From Pseudomonas delhiensis (GTDB taxonomy: Bacteria > Pseudomonadota > Gammaproteobacteria > Pseudomonadales > Pseudomonadaceae), in NCBI RefSeq assembly GCF_900187975.1, contig NZ_FZPC01000004.1:124001-188000 (forward strand): a stretch of DNA of 64,000 nucleotides, written 5' to 3'. This document shows positions 40,001 through 50,903 of the stretch, piece after piece (positions within the stretch are counted from its first letter, which is position 1; the number at the start of each line of letters is the position of its first letter). Both the position numbers and the translations under genes were made by a program. The notes below the pieces were generated by a model. The model saw only the letters and a program-made list of their open reading frames with translations, was not told the origin of the DNA and did no database searches.

Positions 40001-41134
40001 TCAGGCGCGCTGGGTGTCGCTCAGCTGGTATTCCTCGCCGGCGTAGTAGGCGCGCACCCGGGGGTTCATCACCGCGCGCCACAGCGGCGGGAACAGCGCC
40101 AGGACGATCATCCCGGCGTAGCCGTTGGGCAGTTGCGGGCTGGCGTCGTAGTGGCGCAGCACCTGGTAGCGGCGCTTGGCGTAGGCGTGGTGGTCGGAAT
40201 GCCGCTGCAGGTGGAAGAGGAACAGGTTGGTCAGCAGGAAGTTGCTGTTCCAGGAATGCTCGTGGGTGGTGCGTTCGTAGCGGCCGTCGTCCAGGCGCCG
40301 GCGGTGCAGGCCGTAGTGCTCGACGTAGTTGACGATCTCCAGCAGGGTGAAGGCCATGATCGACTGGCCGATGAAGTAGACCGCGCCGAGCCAGCCGAAG
40401 GCCAGGCTGAAGCCGAGCAGGAAGAGCGCGCTGACGGCGTACCACCAGATCAGCTCGTTGCGCCAGTGCAGCGCCGGCAGGCCCTTGCGCTTCAGGCGCT
40501 GGGCCTCCAGGCGCCAGGCGTTGAGGAAGTTGTGCTTGTAGGCGTGGGGCAGGAAGGCGTACAGGCTCTGGTCGTAGCGCGAGGAGGAGGCGTCCTCCGG
40601 GGTGGAGACGTTCACATGGTGCCCGCGCACATGTTCCACCTTGAACCCGGCGTAGCACACCGCCGCCAGCAGCAGGCCGCCGGCGCGCTGCTCCAGCTGC
40701 GGGTCCTTGTGGATCAGCTCGTGGGACACGGTGATGCCGATGGCGCCCATCACCGTGCCCACCGAGAGGATCCAGCCCAGCTTGCCCACCCAGTTCCAGG
40801 CTTCATAGTGGGTGATCACCCAGCCGCCGTAGACCAGCATGCCCAGCAGCAGCGGCACGGTCATCAGGCTGAGGAAGCGGTAGTAGCCCTCGCGTTCCAG
40901 CACGGGCACTTCGCTGGCCTCGTCGGGGTTGGCCGGGTCGCGGCCGACGATGGCGTCGAGCACGGGGATGACCAGGAACACCACGGCGATGACGAGCCAG
41001 GCCCAGGCGTTGGGGTGCTCGCTGCCGTAGGACCACCAGTAGCTCAGCGGGATGCCGAACACCGGCACCAGCCAGATCCAGTAGCCGGCCTTCTTCAGGC
41101 TCAGCATCCAGGCAGGGGGGAGGAAGGCGAACAT
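40001..41134 (-). CDS. alkB: alkane 1-monooxygenase AlkB
   Basis: Integral-membrane non-heme di-iron hydroxylase that starts n-alkane degradation. 377 residues from ATG 41134 (MFAFLPPAWMLSL); the long upstream frame is a shadow. The eight-His signature is intact: HELIHK, EHVRGHH and LQRHSDHHA, plus NYVEHYG. Six helices are expected. Electrons come from rubredoxin genes, which are not in this window. The pairing with a divergent GntR gene and smc matches the alkB2 locus of P. aeruginosa as I recall it. A palindrome sits 19-37 nt before its start. Confidence 0.95.
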   Translation of the reverse strand: MFAFLPPAWMLSLKKAGYWIWLVPVFGIPLSYWWSYGSEHPNAWAWLVIAVVFLVIPVLDAIVGRDPANPDEASEVPVLEREGYYRFLSLMTVPLLLGMLVYGGWVITHYEAWNWVGKLGWILSVGTVMGAIGITVSHELIHKDPQLEQRAGGLLLAAVCYAGFKVEHVRGHHVNVSTPEDASSSRYDQSLYAFLPHAYKHNFLNAWRLEAQRLKRKGLPALHWRNELIWWYAVSALFLLGFSLAFGWLGAVYFIGQSIMAFTLLEIVNYVEHYGLHRRRLDDGRYERTTHEHSWNSNFLLTNLFLFHLQRHSDHHAYAKRRYQVLRHYDASPQLPNGYAGMIVLALFPPLWRAVMNPRVRAYYAGEEYQLSDTQRA

Positions 41135-41152
41135 GGGGGTGACTCTCGTTGT

Positions 41153-41171
41153 AGGATTGTCAGACAATCCT
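41153..41171. promoter_or_regulatory. palindromic operator upstream of alkB
   Basis: AGGATTGTC-A-GACAATCCT is a perfect 9+1+9 palindrome. Its core TTGTCAGACAA fits the GT-N-AC type sites bound by FadR-subfamily GntR repressors. It lies 19 nt from the alkB start codon, where a bound repressor would block transcription. Likely bound by the adjacent GntR protein (inference). Confidence 0.65.
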
Positions 41172-41239
41172 GCGCCCAATCCTTTCTTCCTACGCACCAA
41201 CCTTCGTTCAGTCGAGCCCCTTGACCGGGGCGTTGCCGG

Positions 41240-41256
41240 GTAACACCCTGTGTTAC
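41240..41256. promoter_or_regulatory. second palindrome, upstream of the gntR gene
   Basis: GTAACAC-CCT-GTGTTAC, perfect 7+3+7, 53 nt before the gntR ATG. Different in sequence from the alkB-proximal palindrome, so it may be bound by another regulator. Confidence 0.5.
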
Positions 41257-41308
41257 ACTGCGCGGCCGCAAGCCCCATTCCATCAGCCCTCCAGCGATAA
41301 GGACACCC

Positions 41309-41968
41309 ATGACGTTCAAGGCCCCGGACAGCCTGGCTGAGCAGATTGCCCACCACCTCGCCGAACGCATCATCCGGGGCGAGCTCAAGGAACGCGAACG
41401 CATCCAGGAGCAGAAGGTCACCCAGGCCCTGAACGTCAGCCGCGGCTCGGTGCGCGAGGCGCTGCTGATCCTCGAGCGCCGCCACCTGGTGGTCATCCTG
41501 CCGCGCCGCGGGGCGCAGGTCTCGGAGCTGTCCGCCAGCCACGTCGAAAGCCTCTACGCGCTGGTCATGGAGCTGTACATCCTGCTCGCCGTGGCGGTGG
41601 CCCGGACCTGGCGCGAGGAGCGCGACCTGCAGCCGTTCCTGGCCATCCAGCAGCGCCTGCTGGACAACCTGCAGCGCGGCGACATCGACGCCTTCGTCGA
41701 ATCCAGCTTCGACATCATGCGCGCCGCCTTCCCGTTCGCCGCCAACCCCTACCTGCAGGAAACGGTGGAGAACCTGCTGCCGGCCATCAGCCGCACCTAC
41801 CACCTGGCCCTGGAGCGGCGCAAAAGCGAGATGAGCCAGTTCCTCGACAGCTTCGCCCGCCTGTTGCAGGCGGTGATCGAGCGCGACGAGGCGGCCATCC
41901 GCACGGTGCTGCTGGACTACGGCCGCCACAACAGCCAGCTGGTGCTGGCTGCCCTGGCCGAACGCTGA
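41309..41968 (+). CDS. GntR family (FCD domain) transcriptional regulator
   Basis: 219 residues. The N-terminal winged helix-turn-helix (ERERIQEQKVTQALNVSRGSVREALLILERRHLVVILPRRG) is typical of the FadR subgroup. The C-terminal all-helical FCD ligand domain is present, with candidate metal-binding residues less obvious than usual. AAGGA precedes ATG 41309. Divergent from alkB over a 174-bp gap with two palindromes, so it probably controls alkB and itself. The smc gene follows 10 nt later and may be read through from the same promoter. Confidence 0.92.
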   Translation: MTFKAPDSLAEQIAHHLAERIIRGELKERERIQEQKVTQALNVSRGSVREALLILERRHLVVILPRRGAQVSELSASHVESLYALVMELYILLAVAVARTWREERDLQPFLAIQQRLLDNLQRGDIDAFVESSFDIMRAAFPFAANPYLQETVENLLPAISRTYHLALERRKSEMSQFLDSFARLLQAVIERDEAAIRTVLLDYGRHNSQLVLAALAER

Positions 41969-41978
41969 GGAAGCCCGC

Positions 41979-44900
41979 ATGCGCCTCAAATGCATCAAGC
42001 TGGCGGGGTTCAAGTCCTTCGTCGACCCCACCACCGTCGGCTTCCCGAGCAACATGGCCGCCGTGGTCGGCCCCAACGGCTGCGGCAAGTCCAACATCAT
42101 CGACGCCGTGCGCTGGGTGATGGGCGAGAGTTCGGCGAAGAACCTCCGCGGCGAGTCGATGACCGACGTCATCTTCAACGGCTCCAACACGCGCAAGCCG
42201 GTGACCCAGGCGTCCATCGAGCTGATCTTCGACAACACCGACGGCACCCTGGTGGGCGAGTACGCCGCCTACGCCGAGATTTCCATCCGCCGCCGCGTCA
42301 CCCGCGATGGCCAGAACACCTACTTCCTCAACGGCACCAAGTGCCGGCGCCGCGACATCACCGACATCTTCCTCGGCACCGGCCTGGGCCCGCGCAGCTA
42401 CTCGATCATCGAGCAGGGCATGATCTCCAAGCTGATCGAGGCCAAGCCGGAGGACCTGCGCAACTTCATCGAGGAAGCCGCCGGCATCTCCAAGTACAAG
42501 GAGCGCCGCCGCGAGACCGAGAACCGCATCCGCCGCACCCAGGAGAACCTGGCGCGCCTGACCGACCTGCGCGAGGAGCTGGAGCGCCAGCTCGAACGCC
42601 TGCATCGCCAGGCCCAGTCGGCGGAGAAGTACCAGGAATACAAGGCCGAGGAACGCCAGCTCAAGGCCCAGCTGGGCGCCCTGAAATGGCGCGAGCTGAA
42701 CGAGCAGGTGGGGCAGAAGGAGCGGGTGATCGGCGACCAGGAGGTGGCCTTCGAGGCCCTGGTGGCCGAGCAGCGCAGCGCCGACGCCAGCATCGAGCGC
42801 CTGCGCGACGGCCACCACGAGCTGTCCGAGCGCTTCAACCAGGTGCAGGGGCGCTTCTACTCGGTGGGCGGCGACATCGCCCGCGTCGAGCAGAGCATCC
42901 AGCACGGCCAGCAGCGCATGCGCCAGCTGCAGGACGACCTGCGCGAGGCCGAGCGCACCCGCCAGGAAACCGAATCGCACCTGGGCCACGACCGCACCCT
43001 GCTGGCGACTCTGGCCGAGGAGCTGGACATGCTGGCCCCCGAGCAGGAAACCAGCGCCGCCGCCGCCGAGGAGGCCAGCGCCCTGCTGGAAGCGTCCGAG
43101 GCCGGCATGCACGACTGGCAGCAGCGCTGGGACGCCTTCAACCAGCGCAGCGCCGAGCCGCGCCGCGAGGCCGAGGTGCAGCAGTCGAGCATCCAGCACC
43201 TGGAGCACAGCCTGGAGCGCCAGGGCGAGCGCGAACGCCGCCTGGCCGAGGAACGCGCGCAACTGGCCGCCGACCCCGAAGGCGCGGCCATCCTCGAGCT
43301 GAGCGAACAGCTGGCCGCCGTCGAACTGCAACTGGAAGAACTGCAGGCCGAGGAGCTGGAGCTGGTCGAGCGCCTGGAGCAGGTGCGCCAGGGCCTGCAG
43401 GATGGCAACGCCGCGCAGCACCAGGCCCAGGGCGAACTGCAGCGCCTGAATGGCCGCATCGCCTCCCTGGAGGCCCTGCAGCAGGCCGCCCTGGACCCGG
43501 GCGCCGGCGCCGCCGACTGGCTGCGCGAGCAGGGCCTGGAGCAGCGCCCGCGCCTGGCCGAAGGCCTGCGCGTGGAGCCGGGCTGGGAGCTGGCGGTGGA
43601 AACCGTGCTCGGCGCCGACCTGCACGCCGTGCTGCTGGAGGATTTCGCCGGGCTGCCCTATGCCGGCCTGGAAAAGGGCGAGCTGCGCCTGCTCGACCTG
43701 CCGCGCGGCGGCGCCGGTGCCGCCGGCAGCCTGCTGGACAAGGTCAGCGCCGACCACGACCTGTCGCCCTGGCTGGCCGGCGTGCGCCCGGTGGAAAGCC
43801 TGGAGCAGGCCCTGGCCCAGCGCGCCGCGCTGGGCGCCGGGCAGAGCCTGGTCAGCCGCGACGGCTACTGGGTCGGCCGGCACTTCCTGCGGGTGCGCCG
43901 CGGCGACTCCGCCGAATCCGGCGTGCTGGCCCGCGGCCAGGAGCTGGAGCGGCTGTATGCCGAACGGGAAGAACTGGAAGAGCGCCTGGCCGCCCTGGAC
44001 GAACAACTGCAAGCCCAGCGCCAGGCCCAGCGCCAGGTCGAAGAGGGCCGCGAGCAACTGCGCCGGCGCATCCAGGAGGAAGGTCGCCGCCATGGCGAGC
44101 TGAAGGCCGCGCTCTCGGCCCAGCAGGCCAAGGTCGAACAGTTGACCCTGCGCCGCCGCCGCCTCGACGAGGAACTGGCCGAACTGGCCGAGCAGCGCGC
44201 CCTGGAGCAGGAACAGCTGGGCGAGGCGCGCCTGCACCTGCAGGTGGCGCTGGACGCCATGGCCGAGGACACCGGCCGCCGCGAGGCGCTGCTGGCCGAG
44301 CGCGACGAGCTGCGCGAGCGTCTCGACCGCATCCGCCAGGACGCCCGCCAGCACAAGGACCACGCCCACCAGCTGGCGGTGCGCGTCGGCTCGCTGAAAG
44401 CGCAGCACGAATCCACCCGCCAGGCCCTGGAGCGCCTCGACGTGCAGGCCGTGCGCCTGGTCGAGCGCTGCGAGCAGCTCAGCCTCAACCTGGAGGAGGG
44501 CGCCGCCCCCCTGGAAGAGTTGCGCATGCGCCTGGAAGAGCTGCTGGAGCGGCGCATGGGCGTGGAAGAGGAACTCAAGACCGCGCGCCTGACCCTGGAA
44601 GACGCCGACCGCCAGCTGCGCGACGCCGAGAAGCGCCGCACCCAGGCCGAGCAGCAGTCGCAGCTGCTGCGCGGCCAGCTGGAGCAGCAGCGCATGGAGT
44701 GGCAGGCCCTGACCGTTCGTCGCAAGGCGCTGCAGGAGCAACTCGGCGAGGACGGCTACGACTTGCACACGGTGCTCGGCACCTTGCCCCACGACGCCGC
44801 CGAGAAGGTCTGGGAAACCCGCCTGGAGGAACTGGCCGGGCGCATCCAGCGCCTGGGCGCGATCAACCTCGCGGCCATCGACGAATACCAGCAGCAGTCC

Positions 44901-45467
44901 CAGCGCAAGCGCTACCTGGACGAGCAGAACGACGACCTGGTGGAAGCCCTGGACACCCTGGAGAACGTCATCCGCAAGATCGACAAGGAAACCCGCAACC
45001 GCTTCAAGGAAACCTTCGACCAGATCAATGCTGGCCTTCAGGCATTGTTCCCCAAGGTGTTCGGCGGCGGTCACGCCTACCTGGAACTTACCGGCGAAGA
45101 TCTACTCGATACAGGGGTGGCGATCATGGCGCGCCCGCCGGGCAAGAAGAACAGCACCATCCACCTGCTGTCCGGCGGCGAGAAGGCGCTGACCGCGCTG
45201 GCCCTGGTGTTCGCCATCTTCCAGCTCAACCCGGCGCCGTTCTGCATGCTCGACGAGGTCGACGCGCCGCTGGACGACGCCAACGTCGGGCGTTATGCCC
45301 GCCTGGTCAAGGAAATGTCCGAGAAAGTGCAGTTCATCTATATCACCCACAACAAGATCGCCATGGAAATGGCCGACCAGTTGATGGGCGTGACCATGCA
45401 CGAGCCGGGATGTTCGCGCCTGGTGGCGGTCGACGTGGAAGAAGCCGTGGCACTGGCGGAAGCCTGA
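41979..45467 (+). CDS. smc: chromosome segregation protein SMC
   Basis: Bacterial condensin ATPase, 1162 residues. Walker A is GPNGCGKSN (about 32-40) after KLAGFKSFVDPTT. A first coiled-coil arm (about 170-480) precedes the globular hinge (about 500-660, with the ADLHAVLLEDF region). A second coiled-coil arm (about 670-1000) follows. The C-terminal head has signature LSGGEKALTALAL and Walker B PFCMLDEVDAPLDD. Long Glu/Arg/Gln-rich coils explain the big spurious frames on the other strand. Starts 10 nt after the GntR gene. Confidence 0.97.
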   Translation: MRLKCIKLAGFKSFVDPTTVGFPSNMAAVVGPNGCGKSNIIDAVRWVMGESSAKNLRGESMTDVIFNGSNTRKPVTQASIELIFDNTDGTLVGEYAAYAEISIRRRVTRDGQNTYFLNGTKCRRRDITDIFLGTGLGPRSYSIIEQGMISKLIEAKPEDLRNFIEEAAGISKYKERRRETENRIRRTQENLARLTDLREELERQLERLHRQAQSAEKYQEYKAEERQLKAQLGALKWRELNEQVGQKERVIGDQEVAFEALVAEQRSADASIERLRDGHHELSERFNQVQGRFYSVGGDIARVEQSIQHGQQRMRQLQDDLREAERTRQETESHLGHDRTLLATLAEELDMLAPEQETSAAAAEEASALLEASEAGMHDWQQRWDAFNQRSAEPRREAEVQQSSIQHLEHSLERQGERERRLAEERAQLAADPEGAAILELSEQLAAVELQLEELQAEELELVERLEQVRQGLQDGNAAQHQAQGELQRLNGRIASLEALQQAALDPGAGAADWLREQGLEQRPRLAEGLRVEPGWELAVETVLGADLHAVLLEDFAGLPYAGLEKGELRLLDLPRGGAGAAGSLLDKVSADHDLSPWLAGVRPVESLEQALAQRAALGAGQSLVSRDGYWVGRHFLRVRRGDSAESGVLARGQELERLYAEREELEERLAALDEQLQAQRQAQRQVEEGREQLRRRIQEEGRRHGELKAALSAQQAKVEQLTLRRRRLDEELAELAEQRALEQEQLGEARLHLQVALDAMAEDTGRREALLAERDELRERLDRIRQDARQHKDHAHQLAVRVGSLKAQHESTRQALERLDVQAVRLVERCEQLSLNLEEGAAPLEELRMRLEELLERRMGVEEELKTARLTLEDADRQLRDAEKRRTQAEQQSQLLRGQLEQQRMEWQALTVRRKALQEQLGEDGYDLHTVLGTLPHDAAEKVWETRLEELAGRIQRLGAINLAAIDEYQQQSQRKRYLDEQNDDLVEALDTLENVIRKIDKETRNRFKETFDQINAGLQALFPKVFGGGHAYLELTGEDLLDTGVAIMARPPGKKNSTIHLLSGGEKALTALALVFAIFQLNPAPFCMLDEVDAPLDDANVGRYARLVKEMSEKVQFIYITHNKIAMEMADQLMGVTMHEPGCSRLVAVDVEEAVALAEA

Positions 45468-45767
45468 TGAAGTGCCTTCTGGACAAATTTCGTACAGTAT
45501 TCGTCAGCGCCCGGCGTTGATCTGTGCTGTACTGGGAGGATATGCGTAACCCCTTGATTCGATTGGGGTAAGCCCAGTCCCGGGAGCGCCCGGGAAAAGT
45601 TGCGAATATTGCTGCGGGCAACAGCCGCAGACGGTGTAAAAGTTGTGTCGGGCATGCTAGCTTAATGCCCACTTTGTTACGCGCGAACATACAACTCGGG
45701 GTTCGCGTTTTACCGGGATAGGACATCCCTTTTTCATCATCATTTTTATCAGGGGCACTGGGATTAG
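45468..45767. other. structured 300-base gap between smc and zipA
   Basis: No gene seen. Three short hairpins occur in a row: ACCCC/GGGGT at 45549-45569, TCCCGG/CCGGGA at 45578-45595 followed by AAAA, and CTGCGG/CCGCAG at 45612-45630. These could be the smc terminator plus a structured zipA leader, or a small RNA. Downstream 45640-45767 is more A/T-rich and probably holds the zipA promoter. Confidence 0.4.
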
Positions 45768-46658
45768 ATGGATATCGGTCTGCGCGAATGGCTGATCGTC
45801 ATTGGGCTTATCGTGATCGCCGGCATTCTGTTCGATGGCTGGCGGCGCATGCGGGGCGGAAAGGGCAAGCTGAAGTTCAAGCTGGACCGCCATTTCGCCA
45901 ACCAACTGGACGACGATGACGACGGCGGCAGCGCCGAGGTGCTGGGGCCCTCGCGGGTGGTCGAGCACCACGAGCCTTCGCTGGACGAGCACGACCTGCC
46001 CAAGGTCAGCGCCAAGGACCCGGCCCGCGGCAAGCGCCGTGGCGAGCCGCGCCAGGGCGACCTGGCCCTGGACGACCCGGCGCCGAACCTGCTCGGCCCG
46101 CTGGACGAGGAAGACTTCCCCGACCCCCTGGCCGAGGCGCCCAAGGAAAAATCCCGGGCCAGGGACCGCAGGAAGGACAAGGAAAAGGACAAGGAGCGCC
46201 CGGCGCCCGCCGCCGCCCCGGCTCCGGTGGAAGAAGTGCTGATCATCAACGTGATCTGCCGCGACGAGGGTGGCTTCAAGGGCCCGGCGCTGCTGCAGAA
46301 CATCCTCGAGAGCGGCCTGCGCTTCGGCGACATGGACATCTTCCACCGCCACGAGAGCATGGCCGGCAACGGCGAAGTGCTGTTCTCCATGGCCAACGCG
46401 GTCAAGCCGGGCACCTTCGACCTGGACAACATCGACCAGTTCAGCACCCGCGCGGTGAGCTTCTTCCTCGGCCTGCCGGGCCCGCGCCATCCGAAGCAGG
46501 CCTTCGACGTGATGGTCGCCGCCGCCCGCAAGCTGGCCCACGAACTCAACGGCGAGCTGAAGGACGAGCAGCGCAGCGTGATGACCGCGCAGACCATCGA
46601 GCATTACCGCCAGCGCATCATCGAGTTCGAACGCCGCGCGCTGACGCAGAAACGATAA
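45768..46658 (+). CDS. zipA: cell division protein ZipA
   Basis: Inner-membrane division protein that tethers FtsZ, 296 residues. One N-terminal membrane helix ([18 protein letters not shown]) is followed by a basic stretch, then a charged Pro/Glu/Lys linker (about 50-150). The C-terminal FtsZ-binding domain has [40 protein letters not shown] and [18 protein letters not shown] 45768. Lies between smc and ligA, the standard Pseudomonas order, and is closed by a strong terminator. Confidence 0.95.
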   Translation: MDIGLREWLIVIGLIVIAGILFDGWRRMRGGKGKLKFKLDRHFANQLDDDDDGGSAEVLGPSRVVEHHEPSLDEHDLPKVSAKDPARGKRRGEPRQGDLALDDPAPNLLGPLDEEDFPDPLAEAPKEKSRARDRRKDKEKDKERPAPAAAPAPVEEVLIINVICRDEGGFKGPALLQNILESGLRFGDMDIFHRHESMAGNGEVLFSMANAVKPGTFDLDNIDQFSTRAVSFFLGLPGPRHPKQAFDVMVAAARKLAHELNGELKDEQRSVMTAQTIEHYRQRIIEFERRALTQKR

Positions 46659-46677
46659 ACGCAGCGGCAAGCTACAG

Positions 46678-46720
46678 GCCCCAAGCTGCAAGCCTAGCGC
46701 TTGGCTTGGGGCTTTGCTTT
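46678..46720 (+). terminator. intrinsic terminator after zipA
   Basis: GCCCCAAGC at 46678-46686 pairs with GCTTGGGGC at 46704-46712, with an inner AAGC/GCTT extension, then TTTGCTTTT. The surrounding AAGCTGCAAGC and GCTTGCCGCTT pieces are repetitive. Confidence 0.8.
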
Positions 46721-46762
46721 TCTTGTCTTGCCGCTTTTAGCTTGCCGCTTGAGGCTTTCTGA

Positions 46763-49150
<2,388 letters not shown>

Positions 49151-49183
49151 ACGAATTCCCAAGACCATCCGGAGAGAAACACC

Positions 49184-49462
49184 ATGGCAATGACCAAGGA
49201 ACAACTGGTACGCGACATCGCCGAATCCCTCGACCTGACCCAGGCCTCGGTGCGCGGCGTGTTCGAGCAACTGGCCGGCATCGTCCAGGACGCCCTGGAG
49301 AACGACGGCGAGCTGACCCTGCCGGGCATCGGCAAGCTCAAGGTGAGCGAGCGCGCCGCGCGCACCGGGCGCAACCCGCAAACCGGCAAGAGCATCGAGA
49401 TCGCCGCGAAGAGAGTGGTGCGCTTCGTCCCGGCCAAGGCCCTGGCCGACAGCCTCAACTGA
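49184..49462 (+). CDS. HU/IHF-like DNA-binding protein
   Basis: 92 residues, a complete HU-fold protein: N-terminal helices with LVRDIAESLDLTQASVRGVFEQL, then the beta arm with LPGIGKLKVSERAARTGRNPQTGKSIEI. The arm has the Pro-containing RNPQTGK tip used to intercalate DNA. It is a variant of the main HU proteins rather than HupA/HupB itself. AGGAG-like site GGAGAG precedes ATG 49184. Lies 33 nt after ligA, likely co-transcribed. Confidence 0.88.
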   Translation: MAMTKEQLVRDIAESLDLTQASVRGVFEQLAGIVQDALENDGELTLPGIGKLKVSERAARTGRNPQTGKSIEIAAKRVVRFVPAKALADSLN

Positions 49463-49474
49463 CCGGGGGCGACG

Positions 49475-49852
49475 ATGGACAAGGCTAGAAAACAGCGGCT
49501 CGCGGGGCTGATCGCCCTGGTCCTGCTGTTCGCCCTCTACGTGGCCTGGACCGAGCGTCCGCAGATCCAGCTGCACTACGACGCCAACGCCAGCGCGCCG
49601 GCGAGCTACAGCTTCAAGGAGAACGGCGAGGAAAGCCTCTCCGGCGAGATCCAGCCGGGCGCCGTGCTGAGCTTCCCCCTGCGCCTGCTGCGTGGCGGCG
49701 ACTACCGGGTGGCCTTCACCTTCCACCGCGGGCAGGAGAAGTACGCCAGCTTCAGCAGCCGGCCCGGCTTCGAGAAGAGCGACCTCTACCTGGGGCCGAA
49801 CCTGGAGGTGTCGACCCAGCCGATCCCCGGCGGCATGATCCGCGCCGAGTGA
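49475..49852 (+). CDS. small hypothetical protein with one membrane helix
   Basis: 125 residues. One hydrophobic segment near the N-terminus (LAGLIALVLLFALYVAW, residues 9-25) is followed by a beta-rich domain with RPQIQLHYDANASAPASYSF and YRVAFTFHRGQEKYAS. It appears to be an inner-membrane protein with a periplasmic or cytoplasmic domain. I do not recognise the family. It starts 12 nt after the HU-like gene, so the ligA, HU-like and this gene may form one operon. ATG 49475. Confidence 0.7.
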   Translation: MDKARKQRLAGLIALVLLFALYVAWTERPQIQLHYDANASAPASYSFKENGEESLSGEIQPGAVLSFPLRLLRGGDYRVAFTFHRGQEKYASFSSRPGFEKSDLYLGPNLEVSTQPIPGGMIRAE

Positions 49853-49892
49853 GGCCATCCCCCGCGCCGCCGGGCGAGGGGGGAGGGGGAAC

Positions 49893-50261
49893 TCAGAGGT
49901 AGGTGATGTTCAGCAGCAGCGGCCGCGCGCCGCTGCGGCCGTCCAGGTTGCGCAGCACCAGGTTGAGGTCGCCGCCTTGCGCCTCGTGCCCGGCGCCGAG
50001 GTCGACGTGGCGGCCGTCCAGGTCGGTCACCGCCAGTTGGCGGGCCGCTTCCTGCCCGGACGGTTCGCTGAACGACAGGCTCGAGGTCCCGCCGCAGCCC
50101 GTCAACGCCAGGCGTGCCTGGCGCGCGCTGGCTTCGCTGGCGACATCGGTGACCTGGCACGGTGGCGAATAGATGTGGCCGCTGAAGGTGATGGTGCCGC
50201 CGTTGGCGAAGGCGGTGGAAGACAGGCCCAGGGCCAGGACAGCGAGCGCAGACTTGATCAT
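49893..50261 (-). CDS. type 1 fimbrial subunit-like exported protein
   Basis: 122 residues from ATG 50261 (MIKSALAVLALGLSSTAFA), a Sec signal peptide, with GGGAG just upstream. Mature NGGTITFSGHIYSPPCQVT and a later LTGCGG provide the pair of Cys found in type 1 pilins, and the end LLLNITYL has the aromatic penultimate residue of pilin donor strands. No chaperone or usher gene is in the window, so it is an orphan; it could be a soluble or minor-pilin relative. The frame upstream to 50450 is not used. Confidence 0.75.
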   Translation of the reverse strand: MIKSALAVLALGLSSTAFANGGTITFSGHIYSPPCQVTDVASEASARQARLALTGCGGTSSLSFSEPSGQEAARQLAVTDLDGRHVDLGAGHEAQGGDLNLVLRNLDGRSGARPLLLNITYL

Positions 50262-50423
50262 CGGAATTCTCCCAAAGCGTTGAGGGCTGAAGCGCCGAGG
50301 GGTGTCCGTCCCCTCCATCTCACCAGTGCCATGGCAGTGTGCCATCATGTCGCAGGGTGGTGATATCAAATTGCCATTTCTGCGTGTCTCATCGCGGATT
50401 TCACCGCTAAGTGCTTGAAGTGC

Positions 50424-50451
50424 TTGTAACTTGCGCTGGGCTCGGTACAAT
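50424..50451 (+). promoter_or_regulatory. promoter for ffs
   Basis: TTGTAA at 50424-50429 and TACAAT at 50446-50451 with 16 bp between them. Transcription would begin near 50458, giving a short G/C-rich leader of about 25 nt that would be processed to the mature 5' end. Confidence 0.65.
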
Positions 50452-50484
50452 GTCGCCGCCCGCTGCTCAGGCGGGTTTCGTTAT

Positions 50485-50595
50485 GGTGGCCCTGTCGGTC
50501 CCCCCGCAACGATCAGCCGTGAACCCGGTCAGGCCCGGAAGGGAGCAGCCGCAGCGGTGACATCGTGTGCCGGGGTGTGGCTGGCGGGGCCACCT
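50485..50595 (+). ncRNA. ffs: 4.5S signal recognition particle RNA
   Basis: The universal SRP core is clear: GTCAGGCCCGGAAGGGAGCA followed by GCCGCAGCGGTGAC. GGTGGCCC at 50485 pairs with the terminal GGGGCCACC near 50594, closing the long hairpin of about 111 nt. The Ffh-binding asymmetric loop and GGAA tetraloop are recognisable. Exact ends are estimated from the closing helix. Confidence 0.93.
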
Positions 50596-50903
50596 CCATT
50601 TTCGGGTGGGATTCTTCGTAGCCACAATTCCCCTCAGGCTAGCTCCGTTTCCCCCTTTTCCCCTCCGATCCGTCTGATTTTTTTCACGGCATTTCCGCTG
50701 CCCCGCTTGGCGCGCGGACGGGCCGGCGACGGCCATCGCAGACGCGCCGCACTCTTTTCCCGCGCGCTATTGGCAACTTGGGCGTCATGTCGGATTTTTC
50801 TTATATTGATTAAATAGTCCAGTTTTAAGGTGACGTTTTTCAGGGGCTTCCATTAGATTAGGCACCCGCGAAAGTTGCGGTTATCGTCGTTTGTGAGGTT
50901 GCC
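50596..50903. other. gap between ffs and the response regulator gene
   Basis: About 308 bases without a gene. It includes T-rich runs and a possible promoter, TTGGGC at 50778-50783 with TATATT at 50802-50807 (18 bp apart), about 95 nt upstream of the regulator. The stretch from about 50780 is distinctly more A/T-rich than its surroundings. Confidence 0.45.

Noticed and set aside
41787-45074. A 1095-codon minus-strand frame opposite smc
   Set aside because: Mirror of the Glu/Gln-rich coiled coils of SMC; no domain of its own.
41990-45520. A 1176-codon plus-strand frame overlapping smc
   Set aside because: Arg/Pro/Gly-rich out-of-frame product of the same DNA; the SMC frame has all ATPase motifs.
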